64,000 bases of DNA from Ganoderma boninense (taxonomy: Eukaryota; Basidiomycota; Agaricomycetes; Polyporales; Polyporaceae). Below are positions 12,334 to 24,370 of the stretch, one piece after another. The notes under the pieces were generated by a model. The model made no database searches. It had not been told where the DNA came from and worked only from the letters and a program-made list of their open reading frames with translations. The position numbers were made by a program, and so were the translations under genes. Location: contig CM035315.1 of the NCBI GenBank assembly GCA_002900995.3, forward strand, positions 2,449,826 to 2,513,825, in the 5' to 3' direction. Position 1 is the stretch's first letter. Each line of letters begins with the position of its first letter.

Positions 12334-13393
12334 CTACGTTTCCCACCCGTCCGGCGTTGATAAGCCGTAAATACTTGGAAGCCTCCGCCATATGGCAAGT
12401 CGTTCGTTATCCTCTCGCTTTTTCAAGATCTCTAAGCACGGGTTACACAGCCGAAGCTCGTTCGCTGCGTTCTTCATCCAACCATCGAACATGGAGTACC
12501 AGGTGTCCAGGTGGGAGTGTCGTCGAGTGTCAGTTCGGGCCATATGATGAAAGTAGCTAATGGAGAGACCGCAGCGATATTCCGTGGCACACCTGGGTTG
12601 GTGAATGGGCGCGAAGATACGAGAGAGAATACCAGGCGTCTCTTCGCGGAGTACTCCGTAGCCGTTGATGCACCGTTCCAAGTCGTATGCGTCGAGTGTT
12701 TCCACAGTTCCATCTTCGCGAGTCCACCCGTACACGACGGCTCCGCCCAGAAGGGAAGACGCGTAGAGAGCCACAGGAAGCATATCGAGATTGTCGGTGA
12801 GCCTCGCCAGATGAACCGCTTCGATCTCCTGGCCGTCGCCGAGGTGGAACGGCATGGTTGTAACTTCATCCCATTTCTCGAACCTGTCCGTGAAGTATAT
12901 TTTGAGGCGCCCTACAGCTTGACGTTCGATGAAACCGATCTGGTACTTGTGACCAAGACGCGTCAATGACGAGAGCTTCTCGAAGGCATAAGGGGGCTCC
13001 TCGTCAGCAGGACTGAGAGAGGGAAGATCAATGAGCTGTCCGCCGTGCCATTGAAAACACCGTAACTCACGACGACCCCTCCTTCGGTATCAAGGCGCAT
13101 AGAAGATGCCTCAGATCCTCGGGTGAGTCGGACAAGCGGACGACAGGGCACCCGTCGTACAGTTGTCCGATATTGGGATTGGCAGTGGAAAACAAGTCGG
13201 CAAAAATAGGGGACTGTATCGCCAAGAGACCTCTGTATATCTTGAATGCACGTTTTCCAGCGACGAGCACGATGTTGCCGTCCTCAAGCCAGAACTCCTC
13301 GTCTCTCGCAAGACCCTCAAGTGGCGGCTCGGGGTCGGCGCTGCCTCCGTCTGTCCTGATGCGTTTTGATGTCCTTCCATCGGGGTCCGACAT
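12334..13393 (-). CDS. BTB/POZ-domain protein (BTB gene 1)
   Basis: Exons 13393-13071 and 13012-12334 join in frame to give 333 residues. Residues about 30-110 form a BTB fold: ARDEEFWLEDGNIVLVAG, KRAFKIYRGLL, SPIFADLF, then GCPVVRLSDSPEDLRHLL. After the intron follows LTRLGHKYQIGF and the helical BACK-like part with VHLARLTDNLDMLPVALY, a GWTREDGT loop, a C-x-x-C pair (CNPC) and the terminal IWRRLPSIYGL motif. The same architecture is found in four other genes here (24.4, 26.6, 28.4 and 42.7 kb). Such BTB proteins are highly expanded in agaricomycetes. BTB domains mediate dimerisation and often cullin-3 binding; the specific partner is unknown. Gene 1 is intact and is the most distant from the 24-29 kb cluster. 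Confidence 0.85.
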
Positions 13394-14154
13394 GAGTAGT
13401 ACGAGACAAAAGAATGTCCAGAGGAGTGGGCGGGCACAAGGAAGACTCAGAGTCCACGGCTGTTCAAGGTCAAGGTCAGGCGCTCCGCGACTGCTGTGGA
13501 TCGGAGTTCGCCGGTCCACTATTTGTACTTGATTGCATCCAGTGGCAATTGTGCCCTGTGTGCCTCGACTCACTGCGAGACGAGATGCATTCAACCATCC
13601 ACTGTCATTGCACCTCCCCTTGCAGTTGCACTCCCCTCCGACGACAATGCTGCGCCGGGAAGCTTGCTACAGGCCACACGTGTGGTTTATGATAGTAGGG
13701 ATTTTCCCGGCCTCATGTTGAAGCGCCAATGCAGCCATCCTCAGGCAAAATGACCCGATGGAGGTACGGGAAATCCTTTTCCATCTGCAAGCCCGACGGG
13801 GACTAGCTCACAATCTCCGTTCCATATAGCACAGCTGGGGCTGCCCCGGGGTCGATGATCCAGGCCGACTTTGCTTTATGCTCGATGTTTAAGATCCCCG
13901 CCAGAGGGAGATCATGAACACGACTCCGTCACGCCATCGACGCGCCTCATGGATGCCTCGTGAACAGAAGCAGAGGCTGCTTTGTTCAACGTTCCACTGA
14001 ACCCTCCCCGGTCCGGTATGTCTGAACCTCGGGAGAAGATCTGCTACTGCACGAGGCATGCAGTTGGCGCTTATTCTGAGTACTTCTGGCGCGGCAGGCC
14101 GTCTCTGATTCCAACAACCCTCTGCTCACCTCTCCCATCCCTTTCCAACATAAA
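13394..14154. other. Intergenic region upstream of BTB gene 1
   Basis: Between the divergent BTB gene 1 and the gene starting at 14155. No TATA box or coding frame with support was seen. A minus-strand frame at 14071-14382 overlaps the next gene and is treated as a shadow. Confidence 0.4.
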
Positions 14155-15372
14155 ATGCTCCAGGTTCTTAGCCATTTCTTCAAGCGCACGTTCCGCACAA
14201 GCCATCAAGAGCATCCCGGCCACCAGTCTGTTAGCGGAAGGACTCGGCGCAAAGTGCAGGTCTTTGTTAATGGGCGCTTGCCACTCTCCGAGGATGACCT
14301 TCGGATAATGAGGAAGGTACGTCGCCGTTACCGCTTGCGCAGTTTCGACTCGAGGCCTGACTCTTATTTCGCCTATCCGCATTTCAGAAGAGGTCGTTTA
14401 AAACAAAGGGGATGGAGGTCGTGTTCGACTGGTCTGTACTCTTCGGCCTTGCCGCTCCTCTGTCGGTAATTGCTCACTGCGTGCATGGCATCTTCAAACA
14501 GCTCTCGAGAGGAGCCTTCCGACATGATTTTGAACATTGAAATACCCGACTTCGTGATGAGCGACGAGGTCGGTTGCATCAATGTCCGTGCCTTTGTTCT
14601 TTGTTCATTCTATCTACAGGAAGATTCCCAGAGCGACGACGACAGCTCCTGTACGAATCCGTCCAAGCCTTCGTCGACATCCTATCCTCAGGGACCGTCG
14701 CTGGCCACATCTCCCGCTTCTCTCCCTTTGTCTCCATCGTCACCGTCGGCCACACCGCATGCCTCGTCTTCCCAGCCCTCATCTCCCGTACCGGCGCCTT
14801 CTCCCAGCCATCCCGCATCCTCGTCCCTCGCCATTTCTCCGCTCTCCGAGCACAGTGTGCCAATCTGCCACGCCGGGTTCCGCACCCGCCCCTTCCGAAA
14901 GCCCGAGTCGCCCAAGTCGGTCGCGCTCTTCGGCACCACGCGGTGGTACTACACGACGGGCCCGTGCCTCCTCCCCTACCCTCCCTCCCGAGCGTCGGAC
15001 CTCCAGATCCTCGAGCGCGGGGACCTCTTCCTGCACGAGGACACGCGGGGCGCCCGCTTCCAGGCGTGGATGTGGGACGGGGCGGCGTGGGGGAAGACGG
15101 AGGAGGGCGTGCCGCACCCGGTGCTGGGCGACAAGCGGCGCCTGTGGTTCCGCTTTGCGAAGGAGGAGGGCAGGTACGAGCCGAACTGGATCGTGAAGAG
15201 CTCGTGGAACAGGTATAAGTGCATGCGGGGCCAGGAGATGGACAGGTGGGTGCTTAAGCTAGGCTCGGCAGGCTCAGTGTTTGTCGATCTGATGGTGTGT
15301 GTTGGTTTTGTTGTCAGCGGGCTCCCTGCGTCGCCGATGTTCAAGGCTGTGAATGCTCGAGTCCGGGTTTAG
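14155..15372 (+). CDS. Hypothetical protein with Ser/Pro-rich linker
   Basis: I do not recognise this gene. The last exon (about 14617-15372) has strong GC-third-position codon bias and reads a Ser/Pro-rich low-complexity stretch followed by a compact domain with FGTTRWYYTTGPCLLPYP, LERGDLFLHEDTRG, WMWDGAAWGK and NWIVKSSWNRYKCMRG. Upstream exons are less sure: 14155-about 14312 (ending LSEDDLRIMRK), a textbook intron with GTACGT donor, CTGAC branch and TTTCAG acceptor, then MEVVFDWSVLFGLAAPL near 14412, then DMILNIEIPDFVMSDE. An optional in-frame intron lies at about 15248-15318. If the 5' exons are wrong, the start may be 14412. A competing minus-strand frame (14071-14382) weakens confidence in the 5' end. 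Confidence 0.5.
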
Positions 15373-17300
15373 ATGCAGGGAGAAGTGAGTGTGAGCTCGA
15401 TCCGACAACGGGGCACGGCCCGGGTTCGTGATTACCCTACATTTACTCTTGGGGTGAATACCATTCACGAATGAGTTTTGAATACAAAGTGAGAAATCAT
15501 TACGAACTGTATGTTGAGTTGTGGATGCTTCCTCATTTATGAATTTATCATGTACGCTCATTCGGGGGTGAGGAGCTAGTGCAGGCGATATCGAACACTC
15601 GGCTCCTGTAATTTGTTTATCGATGTCGAGTTCCATGCAGCAGTAGGAGAGACCTCCGTGCCAGAGAATCTACGGGTGCCAAATGCATGCATCCAACATG
15701 TCCCTCGGCCCCAGACGGCCTATCGATGCAGCACCCATGCCCACGCGTCCTATGCAACGGTGCAAACAGAAATATAAACAAAACACTCAGCACATTCCTG
15801 GCGACACAAAGATCCGTGGCCACTGGCAAACTTACGACAACAATCATCATCCCCGTCCCGTATGCCAGTCCAACAGACCGTTATGCGTCCGAGATGGAGA
15901 ATGTACTATTCGCACACGAACATGCTATCTACCACGCCGAGCCCCTCTATCGAGAAGCCGCCCCTCTTATATTCGCGCGGTGGCTGAGGCCCACTAGGTC
16001 AACGCGCGCACGGTCCTGCAGCAGAGTCATCCCAGGTCCATGGGCCGCACCACCTCATATCCAGCCTTGCGAGGTTCGGGAAGCGCACGCGGGCCGTCGA
16101 GGAGACGCACGATCACGTCGGAGATGGAGGACTCGTACAGCAGAGCTCGCAGAGGGAACGGCTCAGCGATTTGAAGATAGCCGCAAACGTGTCTAGGGCC
16201 AAATCGATGTCGTACAGCTGGAGGATCTTGAGCGATCGGCTGCTGGCGGTCGCGGCGGTGCCACGTCCTCGAACGAGCGGAGTTGAGGGGCGGGCGTGCG
16301 CAATTGTGGGAGCAGCTAGCTATAGTTCAAGTCCGTCGAGCCATACTAGGCCGGGGTCGTGAGTGTGGAGAGGAAGATCGTGCGCTTCGGAAATGCGGAG
16401 GGGACGAACGTGAGGGGCATGATACATAATAGAGAGGAGGTAGAGATGGATAAGTGTTCGAGGGCGTCCATGAGCGAGGCGGGAGAGTGTCTGGTGCACA
16501 CGGATCTACTGGCTCTTGAGTGCTAGGTTAGTTATGTGCCACTCAGAGAGGATGGGCGCGCCAGAGACTAGAGCAGAGCTGTCGGCAGTCCTACTTGACT
16601 CCGCTGGCACTCTTGACAGTAGCAATGTGTCCTGCGCCTCCAGGACACAGTCATCAGCGGAAGACAGTCGTGGGGCGTAAAGGAGAGTCAAGGAGGCACG
16701 CAACCCGGCCGATCAGAGGCGTGCGGGGCGCAGAAGGGGCGTATGGCGCCACAAGCTCGCCTCCAAGTTGATCAAAATCCGCGCCGCTGATCATGAGTTG
16801 CTTTGTAGGGTTTTTACAAGTAGGAGTACTCATCCGCAAGAATCGGCGTACGGCCATCATAAAGGCTGCCCCGGCGCCACGCTGCATCACTCCGACCTGG
16901 GGATTTTTGTTCCCTCAAGCTCGCCCCCAGGTAAGTATGCATTTGACAATTCTACTATGAGCGGCGCACCTCAAGCACCTCCAAAAGCTCTCTGATTTGC
17001 AAACTCGGAGGCAATGAAGTTCAACCAGACATGTAAAACAGTAGGCTGGTGCCGCCTGCTGTGGCCGCGGCGGCCATGCCGGATAATGCCGAAAGGACTG
17101 CACTGTGGTAGACTGTGGCGTCGCGCCTCTCCCTCAATCATCGACTAGGTGTCGTCGCCGAGACGTTCTTGCTGTCTCCTTGCCACAACTTAGAGCTCAT
17201 TCTCCCAATATTCTAAACACCCCGTTAACACGGCTTTCGAGTATACATATAAAAGGATTGTGAAGCAACGGTGAGCTCCCAACCAACTCTCTTTTCCCTC
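15373..17300. other. Long intergenic region with decayed coding traces
   Basis: About 1.9 kb without a complete gene. On the minus strand around 16500-16000 there are broken frames such as LEHLSISTSSLL and PLTFVPSAFPKRTIFLSTL, interrupted by stops, that resemble the repeat part of agaricomycete F-box proteins; I treat this as a possible old relic only. The right end is the FunK1 promoter. Confidence 0.35.
17248..17255 (+). promoter_or_regulatory. TATA box of the FunK1 gene
   Basis: A TATAAAAG match lies 53 nt upstream of the ATG at 17301, on the correct strand and in an otherwise GC-balanced stretch. Confidence 0.6.
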
Positions 17301-20300
17301 ATGTCTTCCAGCGACTCTGACACCTCCTCTGACGTTCCAGTTCCCTCAGTAGCAGCTTCCCCTCCTATCTCATCACGACCTGAGAGCCCCCAGTCTCGAA
17401 GGGACTCGGACCTCTTAGCAGAGGATATCTCCCACCTACCGTCAGATCCTGGTGCTCCGCGTACGCCTTCGCCTTCGGAATCGTGTCTGCGGTACAAGGA
17501 CTTCAAACACACCCCTGTGAAGACAAACGCTCTCAATCTCAACCCTTTCGCTACAAAGCCTCTTGCAAATCGAGAATTACGACCCAGCATCGTAAACCCT
17601 TTCGACGGGATGACTCGATGGCGACAATTCTCGATCGACAGTTGGATGGACAAATTCTGTCCTGGCGGTCGTGCCACCTCACTACCTGAAGGCATCATCA
17701 ATGACCTAAAGGCGATCACTAAGGAGGTTCTTAACAAGCATTTTACGAAGGGCGAATCCTTCGAGACGCTTGGTAAAGAAGCAAAGATGTACGCTCCAAT
17801 TGTGAGTCCCCACGTCTTTGCGGTTCTTGGCGTTGAATACTAATAGCATGCACAGAGCTCTCTGATTCAGGGTATCCTTGACAAGTACGAGTCGAAGGAC
17901 CTCGAAGCACTCGACACCGCCAATCACAAGGCGGACGACGGTGGCTATGACAAGCACACAACCATTCCAGACTGCGGCATTTACCGCGTCAACGACCAGG
18001 CACGTCGCGCTACGGTGCTGCTCCCGGAACATATCAAAAAGAGCAAGATGGATCCGAAGCTGAAAGCCGAAAGGGCTTCCCACCTCGCTCGTCGCTCGTG
18101 GCATTGGATTGATATCCTCATCGAGGCCAAGTGGTCTCCTGACTTGTCAGCGTTCTACTTCGATGAGCACCATGGAACAGACTTCCTTCGCAACTCTTCT
18201 CAAGGCAAGGATGCGCTCGGACAACTTGCCGAGTACATGACCCACATCTTCAGGTGCCAGCACCGCATGTTTGCATATGCGATCTACGTCTTCCGCGGCA
18301 AGGCGCGCTTTGTTTACTTTGATCGTACTGGAGCTGCAGTCTCCAGTTGGTGCGCATTCGAGAAGGATTCCTACCTCCAAGAGTTCATTTACAGGTTCTT
18401 GAAGGCGAACGACACGGAACGCGGTCATGATCCTACCGCGGCGTTTGTTCCGTTTGATTCGCAAGATGCTCAGGCCTTCCGCGATTCCACACACGGTCTT
18501 CCAGAGTCATCTTTGCTGCGCAAGCTGGTCATAGACTCGACGAAGTTGAATTGCCCAATCTATAGGTTGGAGGCTACTTCCGTAACCGAACACGACACAT
18601 CCCGCTACTTTCTCGTGGGACGTCCCTGCTTCTCGGGTGATGCACTTGTCGGGCGCTGCACCAGAGGATATATTGCGTTTGATCCTGTGGAGAAAACACA
18701 CTGTTTTCTCAAGGACTCCTGGCGCCCCGTTGTCGATGGTCGTACACGCCCTGAACATGAAGTTTACGCACGTCTGTACAGGGAGCTCAATGCAAAGAAG
18801 AAGAGCACCGAGTACTTCCCTACTGTTCTATGCGGTGGCGACCTTACGCTCCCAGTTGGCGACCACACTACTATCCAGACAACTCGCGTGCATGCCCATA
18901 TCCCACCTGTCCAGGGTCATGGGTCACCTGTTGTCCGTGCCCACTACCGACTAGTCCTTCGTGAGGTCGGTGTTCCATTGGACAAGTTTTACAACTTCCA
19001 ATCAATGGTTCGTTTGATACTGGGTGCGGTTGACGGTAAGTTGATTGTTATAACCTTGGCTGACAATCAAATGCTCACATGCATGAGTGTTCTAGCACAC
19101 GCCATGGCATGGGAGCACGCGGGAATTCTCCATCGTGACATCAGCATTGGAAACATTCTGATGAGATTTGATTGGAAAACTAACACGGTTCTCGGCCCAA
19201 TGCTTTGCGACTGGGATCTCAGCAAGTATAAGGAGGACCTTGGTTTACTCCTCGCAAATCCAACACAGCCGGATCGCACTGTAAGTCGGGAGGCGTTTTT
19301 GCCCGAGACTTGAAGAAAGGTGGAAAAGATGATCTAAATTCATACTACAGGGCACATGGCAGTTCAAGTCAGCGTTATCCCTCCTCTTCCCTTGGAAGGA
19401 TTACGAGGTCGCAGACGATGTGGAGTCCTTCATTCATGTGATCAACTACCTTATCCTCAAGTACCATTCCACTGGCCTTGGGGATCGACTCGAATCTCAT
19501 GTCAACTATTTTTTCGCGTACTACAAAGTTCAAGATGCGGTTCATTTCGGTGGAGACTTCAAGTGGGAGGTTCAATGCGGTACCGCAGCTCCGTACAGAG
19601 TAACCGGCCTCGGAAGTGAGGCCCTGCAGGAGCTGACCGAAAGCCTCACTGCCCTGTGTCGTAATCATTATCAGCTGAAGCGATCGTGGGTAGAAGCTGA
19701 AGTCGCCAGCTTGAAGACTCCTCATCCCTTCGAATGTATGCGGGATCTAGGTCAAGGTCCGTCTTCCGAGGATCCAAAGGCCCGGACGGCCGAGCACGAA
19801 GAGTCGGGTGAGATCTACCGATTCAATGCCTCTTACAAACCCCCCGACGAGTCGGTGGCACCTCTCCACGAAGACGCGTCAAGCATACCACCTTTGACTA
19901 GTAACACTCCTCTCCTCAATATCGCTAGTTCCACGAGTACGTCCGGGCTCCCATCTGTCAAGCTCGCTGCGGCTCCTTCAATTATACCGCCTACACCAGG
20001 GCCCCCTGCACTTGAAACGACTCTCCACGACCATCGCGGTATTCGGAAAGTGTTATGGGCCGCTGTGGAGTCCAACAAGTGGCACGACAATGACAAGGCA
20101 AGCGATCAATTCGCGAGGTTCCAAGTCTTAGGCTCGACACGAGACTCCAAATGGCCCTTGACATTCAGGTCCAACTTCTCGACCTCTGAGCAGTTCGACT
20201 TGGCAGACTCCGGGCACCGGAGTGTGGCCAAACGCAATCTTCCTCAGCGGAAGAGGACAAAGCGCCGCAAGAAAATTACTCAAAGAGGTGGAGAGGAGAG

Positions 20301-20376
20301 CGAGGACGATGAGGGTTCTCATCAGAGCGAAGATGAAGACGAAGAGTCTGAGGAGCGAAACAGCCAAGGAGATTGA
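17301..20376 (+). CDS. Fungal-type protein kinase (FunK1 family)
   Basis: Exons 17301-17801, 17856-19035, 19096-19280 and 19351-20376 join in frame to a 963-residue protein. FunK1 kinases are a protein-kinase-like family expanded in agaricomycetes. The N-terminus is Ser/Pro-rich and disordered. The long middle part carries the family's own region (RFVYFDRTGAAVS, LVGRPCFSGDALVGRCTRGYIAFD, HCFLKDSWRP). The catalytic lobe has WEHAGILHRDISIGNIL (catalytic loop HRD..S..N), then LCDWDLSK at the place of the DFG motif, as usual in this family, then GTWQFKS after the intron. The last roughly 150 residues are disordered and end in a basic stretch (RKRTKRRKK, a possible nuclear signal) and an acidic tail. 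The start is the ATG at 17301; an upstream GTG at 17271 in frame is not a credible start. The gene looks intact. Confidence 0.93.
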
Positions 20377-21888
20377 TGTGGATCTCGAGCTCGAGAAGGA
20401 TCGAGCCTCTAGGCAGACGGAGTCCCTTTGTATCACTACTATCTATGCCTTGTAAGCTCATGTGCGTTAATGTTCCCAATGTGACGTGAAAGGTTTAGAA
20501 CCTAGCGCATCCCAGAGTTCAACGTTCAACTGCTACGGCGTGCATATCGGCGACTGCCAGTACTAGTAGAGAAAAACAGATGAGATAGCAAGGTGACAGT
20601 GAAGGCATCTGTCGACTCACAGGTCAGCGGCTCAAAGGAGAGTCGGCATCATTGAAATTAACTGCACCCCCCTGAGCAAGGAAGATGAGGAGTTAGTGAA
20701 TTGACTAGTAACCAGTGAACTCGTCAGAGCCCCGACCTTCCTCCCGGAGTCCCCGCGAAGAGCTGCGAGTCTCATCATGGCTGAAATTGCCGAACCATTG
20801 TTTATATCTATTTGCACAGGGCAGCTGTCCCGAGAGGCGCCAGAGATTCAGAACGTCACTCAACAATACACCTCCCTTGACGACACCTAGTCCAACTCTC
20901 ACCAGCAGCGCTCTCTTCCCCGGGCAACAGTGCACGATGTCCGCCAGTCAAGTAGACGTCAATTTCAATCTCGATTTCATGTCGAAGTGAAAATGAAGTC
21001 ACCCGCGAATTGACGTTGGGAGTCCAGTACGTCGGCACGCCCGCCCAAAGACTCGACCTCTCTCTCATCCTCCCTTTTCACGGCCTTCCGGTGTGTTTCG
21101 ATTGTCTCCAGGATGAAGCGCACATAGCTGAGTACACGCCTATTTTTGTACTGCAGGTTTACTACGCATTGAGGGTTGTCTTTATGGACGTGTCTCTCAA
21201 CCGCCGCGGCTGCCAGTGAGTAGTGTTGGCTTGCAATCGTGAATGACGGTGCTCTAATTCGCGCTACCGCACCGTCTATTGATACCACTATACATACTTC
21301 GAGCTTTGGATGTTCTGCAACCGTCGGGACTAGAACTAAACAAAAGATATCGCTGCCCCGCTCACGTTCAATGCTGACTCAGACACGGTAGTTCTCGAGC
21401 CTCCGATCGCTCGTCGATCTTCCGTTCCCGGATTCGCCAGAGTTTTGCTCCAACTGTGGGCTACACTTAGGGGCGATGCTGACCGCTTTTGACCCCGAGG
21501 CGCCGCACGTGTCGCCACTTGTCGACGCGGCAAGCCAATGCTGCCGAATCGTTGAGGCAGCTTCCGTTGTCAGCGCCGCCTCAGTACTTCTCCATGAACT
21601 CGTTGTGTTTCCTGTAACTCTAAGCATCAATCTGTGCAATAATATCGCTTGGTAAGTACATGCATGAACCCAGCGAAGCAACTTCAGCTTCCAATGCTGA
21701 CACTTTGACGTGCCTTAGCCAGTTCTGCCGAGCTCAGTCGTCCTTTAAACCACCTGCCCGGTGCCGCGGCACAGGCTGTCACATACGCGGTCCTTCCCAT
21801 TCCCGGCGATCGTGCAATTAAGACGTGTTCCAGCGCGTACACTCTCTCGCGCGACGTCTTCTACCTCGCCCAGCTTTGCCAGAACATC
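20377..21888. other. Intergenic region between FunK1 and the MFS gene
   Basis: About 1.5 kb. Short frames on both strands (for example + 20715-20990 and + 21010-21219) lack a recognisable domain or splice pattern. The last 60 nt form the likely 5' leader of the MFS gene. Confidence 0.45.
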
Positions 21889-24109
21889 ATGTCTCTAGAC
21901 TCCTCGCCGAAATCCCAGTTGGGCAACACTCCCGACTCCACAACCGTCGATTCGGTCAACCCCGCTCCCGCTCAAGGCACGAGAGAGGGCCAGCCTCCAC
22001 CTCAAGCACGTCCAGGATTTCGGAAAGGCTCCGCGTTCTGGCTGTCCTTCATCGCGATCCTCGTCTGCACGTTCTGCAGCGCGCTCGACCTCACGGCAAT
22101 CGCGACCGCGCTGCCCACAATCACCGAGTCCCTGCACGGCGGCGACGAGTTCGTGTGGATCGGCGCAGCGTACGGTCTCTCGAGCACTGCGATCCTGCCC
22201 CTGTCTGGCCGCTTCTCGGACGCCTTCGGGCGGCGGCCCGTCATGCTCGCCGCCGTCGGCCTCTTCTTCGTCGGGAGCGCGATCAGCGGCGCGGCGCAGA
22301 GCATGGGCATGCTCATTGCAGGACGAAGTGAGCACACTGGATTTTTGTTTTACGGCGTGTTGTCATTAAAGTCGTGCTGATGAGGTGTGGGTGGGCAGCC
22401 GTGCAGGGGATTGGGAGCGGGGCGATCCTCAACCTGTCAGAAATTATCGTGTCGGACCTGGTCCCCCTTGCCGAACGGGGCACGTATATTGGAGGTTTCG
22501 CCTGTGTCTGGGCTCTCGCGTCTGGAGTCGGGCCCCCGATTGTAAGTGGGCACTGGTTCGCTGTGCGATGTCGTCTAACCACCCATTCCCCGGTAGGGCG
22601 GTGCCCTTTCAACGAAGCACAACACGTGGCGATGGATCTTCTGTGGGCACAACACAATCTTTATCTCGCGCTCCTTCGCTGGGTCCTGATTGGCGACTGT
22701 TTAGACCTTAACCTCCCGCTGATTGGCATCGCGTTCTTGCTTGTGCTCTGTTTCCTCCGTGTTCGCACACCTCCCGGCTCCGTCAAGTCGAAGCTCAAAC
22801 GTCTTGACATCTTGTGCGTGTTGGACATGTCGACCTAGTCATTTCTCTCTCATTGTCTCGCCTACAGTGGAAACGTGATAATCATGACTGGCACAACGCT
22901 CGCGCTCATCGGACTGACGTGGGGTGGCGTCTCGTACAAATGGACCAACGCGCACACGCTGGTACCTCTCATCCTCGGGTCCGTGCTTATTGGTGTGTTC
23001 TTTGTGTACGAATGGTTAGTGCCCAAGGAGCCCAGCATCCCCTGGGAGTTAGTCAGCAACCGGACTACGCTGTCTGCGTGCGTAGACGTTAGTGCACTCT
23101 CGTCTCTTCCAATAGTACTCTGACATTCGCGCAGATATATCGGAACTTTCCTCCATGGCACTGTAGCCGCGGCCATGTTTTGTGAGCGACTACCCAGGTT
23201 GACGTCAACTTGATCGTCTTTCCTAACTCGAGATGCAGACTATCTCCCGGTCTACTTCCAAGCGTGTCTCGGATCTACGCCTCTCCGCTCCAGCATTCAG
23301 ATACTCGCTACCACGCTCACCATCTCGCCATTCGCCTTCGGCGCCGGGGCGGGGATCCAGCTCTCGGGAAAGTACAGATGGGCGAGCGTGCTCGCGTGGT
23401 CCCTCTTGCTGATCGGCTTCGGCCTCTTCTCGACACTCAATACACACAGTTCGACAGGAGACTGGGTGGGCTACCAGATCCTGACGGCCGCTGGGCTTGG
23501 GCTGCTGGTGCGTCCCCTCACACCCCCACACACCGCCACTCGCTGACCCATACATACCACCTTCAACTCCCCTTCCCCTCTCCCCCGCCGCGCGCCGCGG
23601 AACAGTTCACGGGGACGGTCTTCCCGACGCTCGCGCCGCTCCCGGTCTCGCGCACGGCCGCCGCGCTCGCCTTCTTCTCCTTCGCGCGCATGTTCGCGCA
23701 GACGTGGGGCATCGCGGTCGGCTCTGTGATCCTCCAGAACCGCCTCGCGAGCACGCTCCCGGCGCAGTTCGTCGCGCTCTTCCCCGCGGGCGTCCAGATC
23801 GCGTACGCCGCCATCCCCGTCATCCGCACGCTGCCCGAGCCGCTGCAAGGCGAGGTGCGCGCCGCGTTCGCGCAGAGCTTGCAGGTCGTGTGGCTCACGA
23901 CGCTCGGGCTGTGCGCGCTCGGGCTCCTTTCCGTCGCGATGATGCGCGAGGTGCCGATGCAGAGGATGACGGACGAGCGGTACGGGCTGGACGAGAGCGT
24001 CAGGGCGGGTGCGGGTGCGCGCAGGGGAGGCGGTGGCGGCGGTGGACTCGGAGAAGCGATTGCAGGAGAGGGAGGACGTGCGGCGGGATCCTTGAGCCAA
24101 CCATTTTGA
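21889..24109 (+). CDS. MFS drug:H+ antiporter, 14-helix (DHA2-like)
   Basis: A plasma- or vacuolar-membrane exporter of the major facilitator superfamily. The disordered N-terminus is followed by helix 1 with LDLTAIATALPTI (the DHA2 motif C-like signature), WIGAAYGLSSTAILPLSGR, motif A as GRFSDAFGRRPVML, then AVQGIGSGAILNL and VWALASGVGPPIGGAL. Splicing restores WRWIFYLNLPLIGIAF across 22661/22711. Later exons give the central helices, DYLPVYFQACLGSTPLRSSIQIL, and the last helices to about 23960. The C-tail is Gly/Arg-rich (residues after MTDERYGLDES), low complexity. About seven short introns, all frame-keeping, roughly 580 residues. The substrate cannot be told from sequence. No biosynthetic genes are adjacent, so a link to a metabolite cluster is not supported. 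Confidence 0.9.
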
Positions 24110-24370
24110 GGAGTGACGCGTGTAAATAACGGCGCAGTGGGATACGAAATCATTAATGAGAGCAGGTGGGAGATACCCCGTACTAGTTTATGTATGTTAC
24201 CATGATCAACGGAATTCACTACTTACTCCTCTTCGACATCGGCCAGACAAATACCATCAGACGAAGGCTACGGTATGCTTGGAAGAGGGAGGAAGGGCAT
24301 ACGTGTAATCTGCGAAAGTGGGATAGTAGAGACGTATGTACCACGTAGAGCCAACTTCTGTGTACGCACC

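Noticed and set aside
14071..14382. 103-codon minus-strand frame (GMLLMACAERALEEMAKNLE)
   Set aside because: It looks coding in part, but the plus strand has a well-formed intron (GTACGT, CTGAC, TTTCAG) and connects to a clearly coding exon. Kept only as a caution for the gene at 14155.
21010..21219. Frame containing YVGTPAQ, reminiscent of an aspartic protease N-terminus
   Set aside because: The match is only seven residues; no DTGS motif or second Asp motif follows.
23471..24100. Long Arg/Glu-rich open frame antisense to the MFS gene
   Set aside because: It mirrors a GC-biased coding exon; the sense strand has transporter motifs and correct splicing, so this is a shadow.
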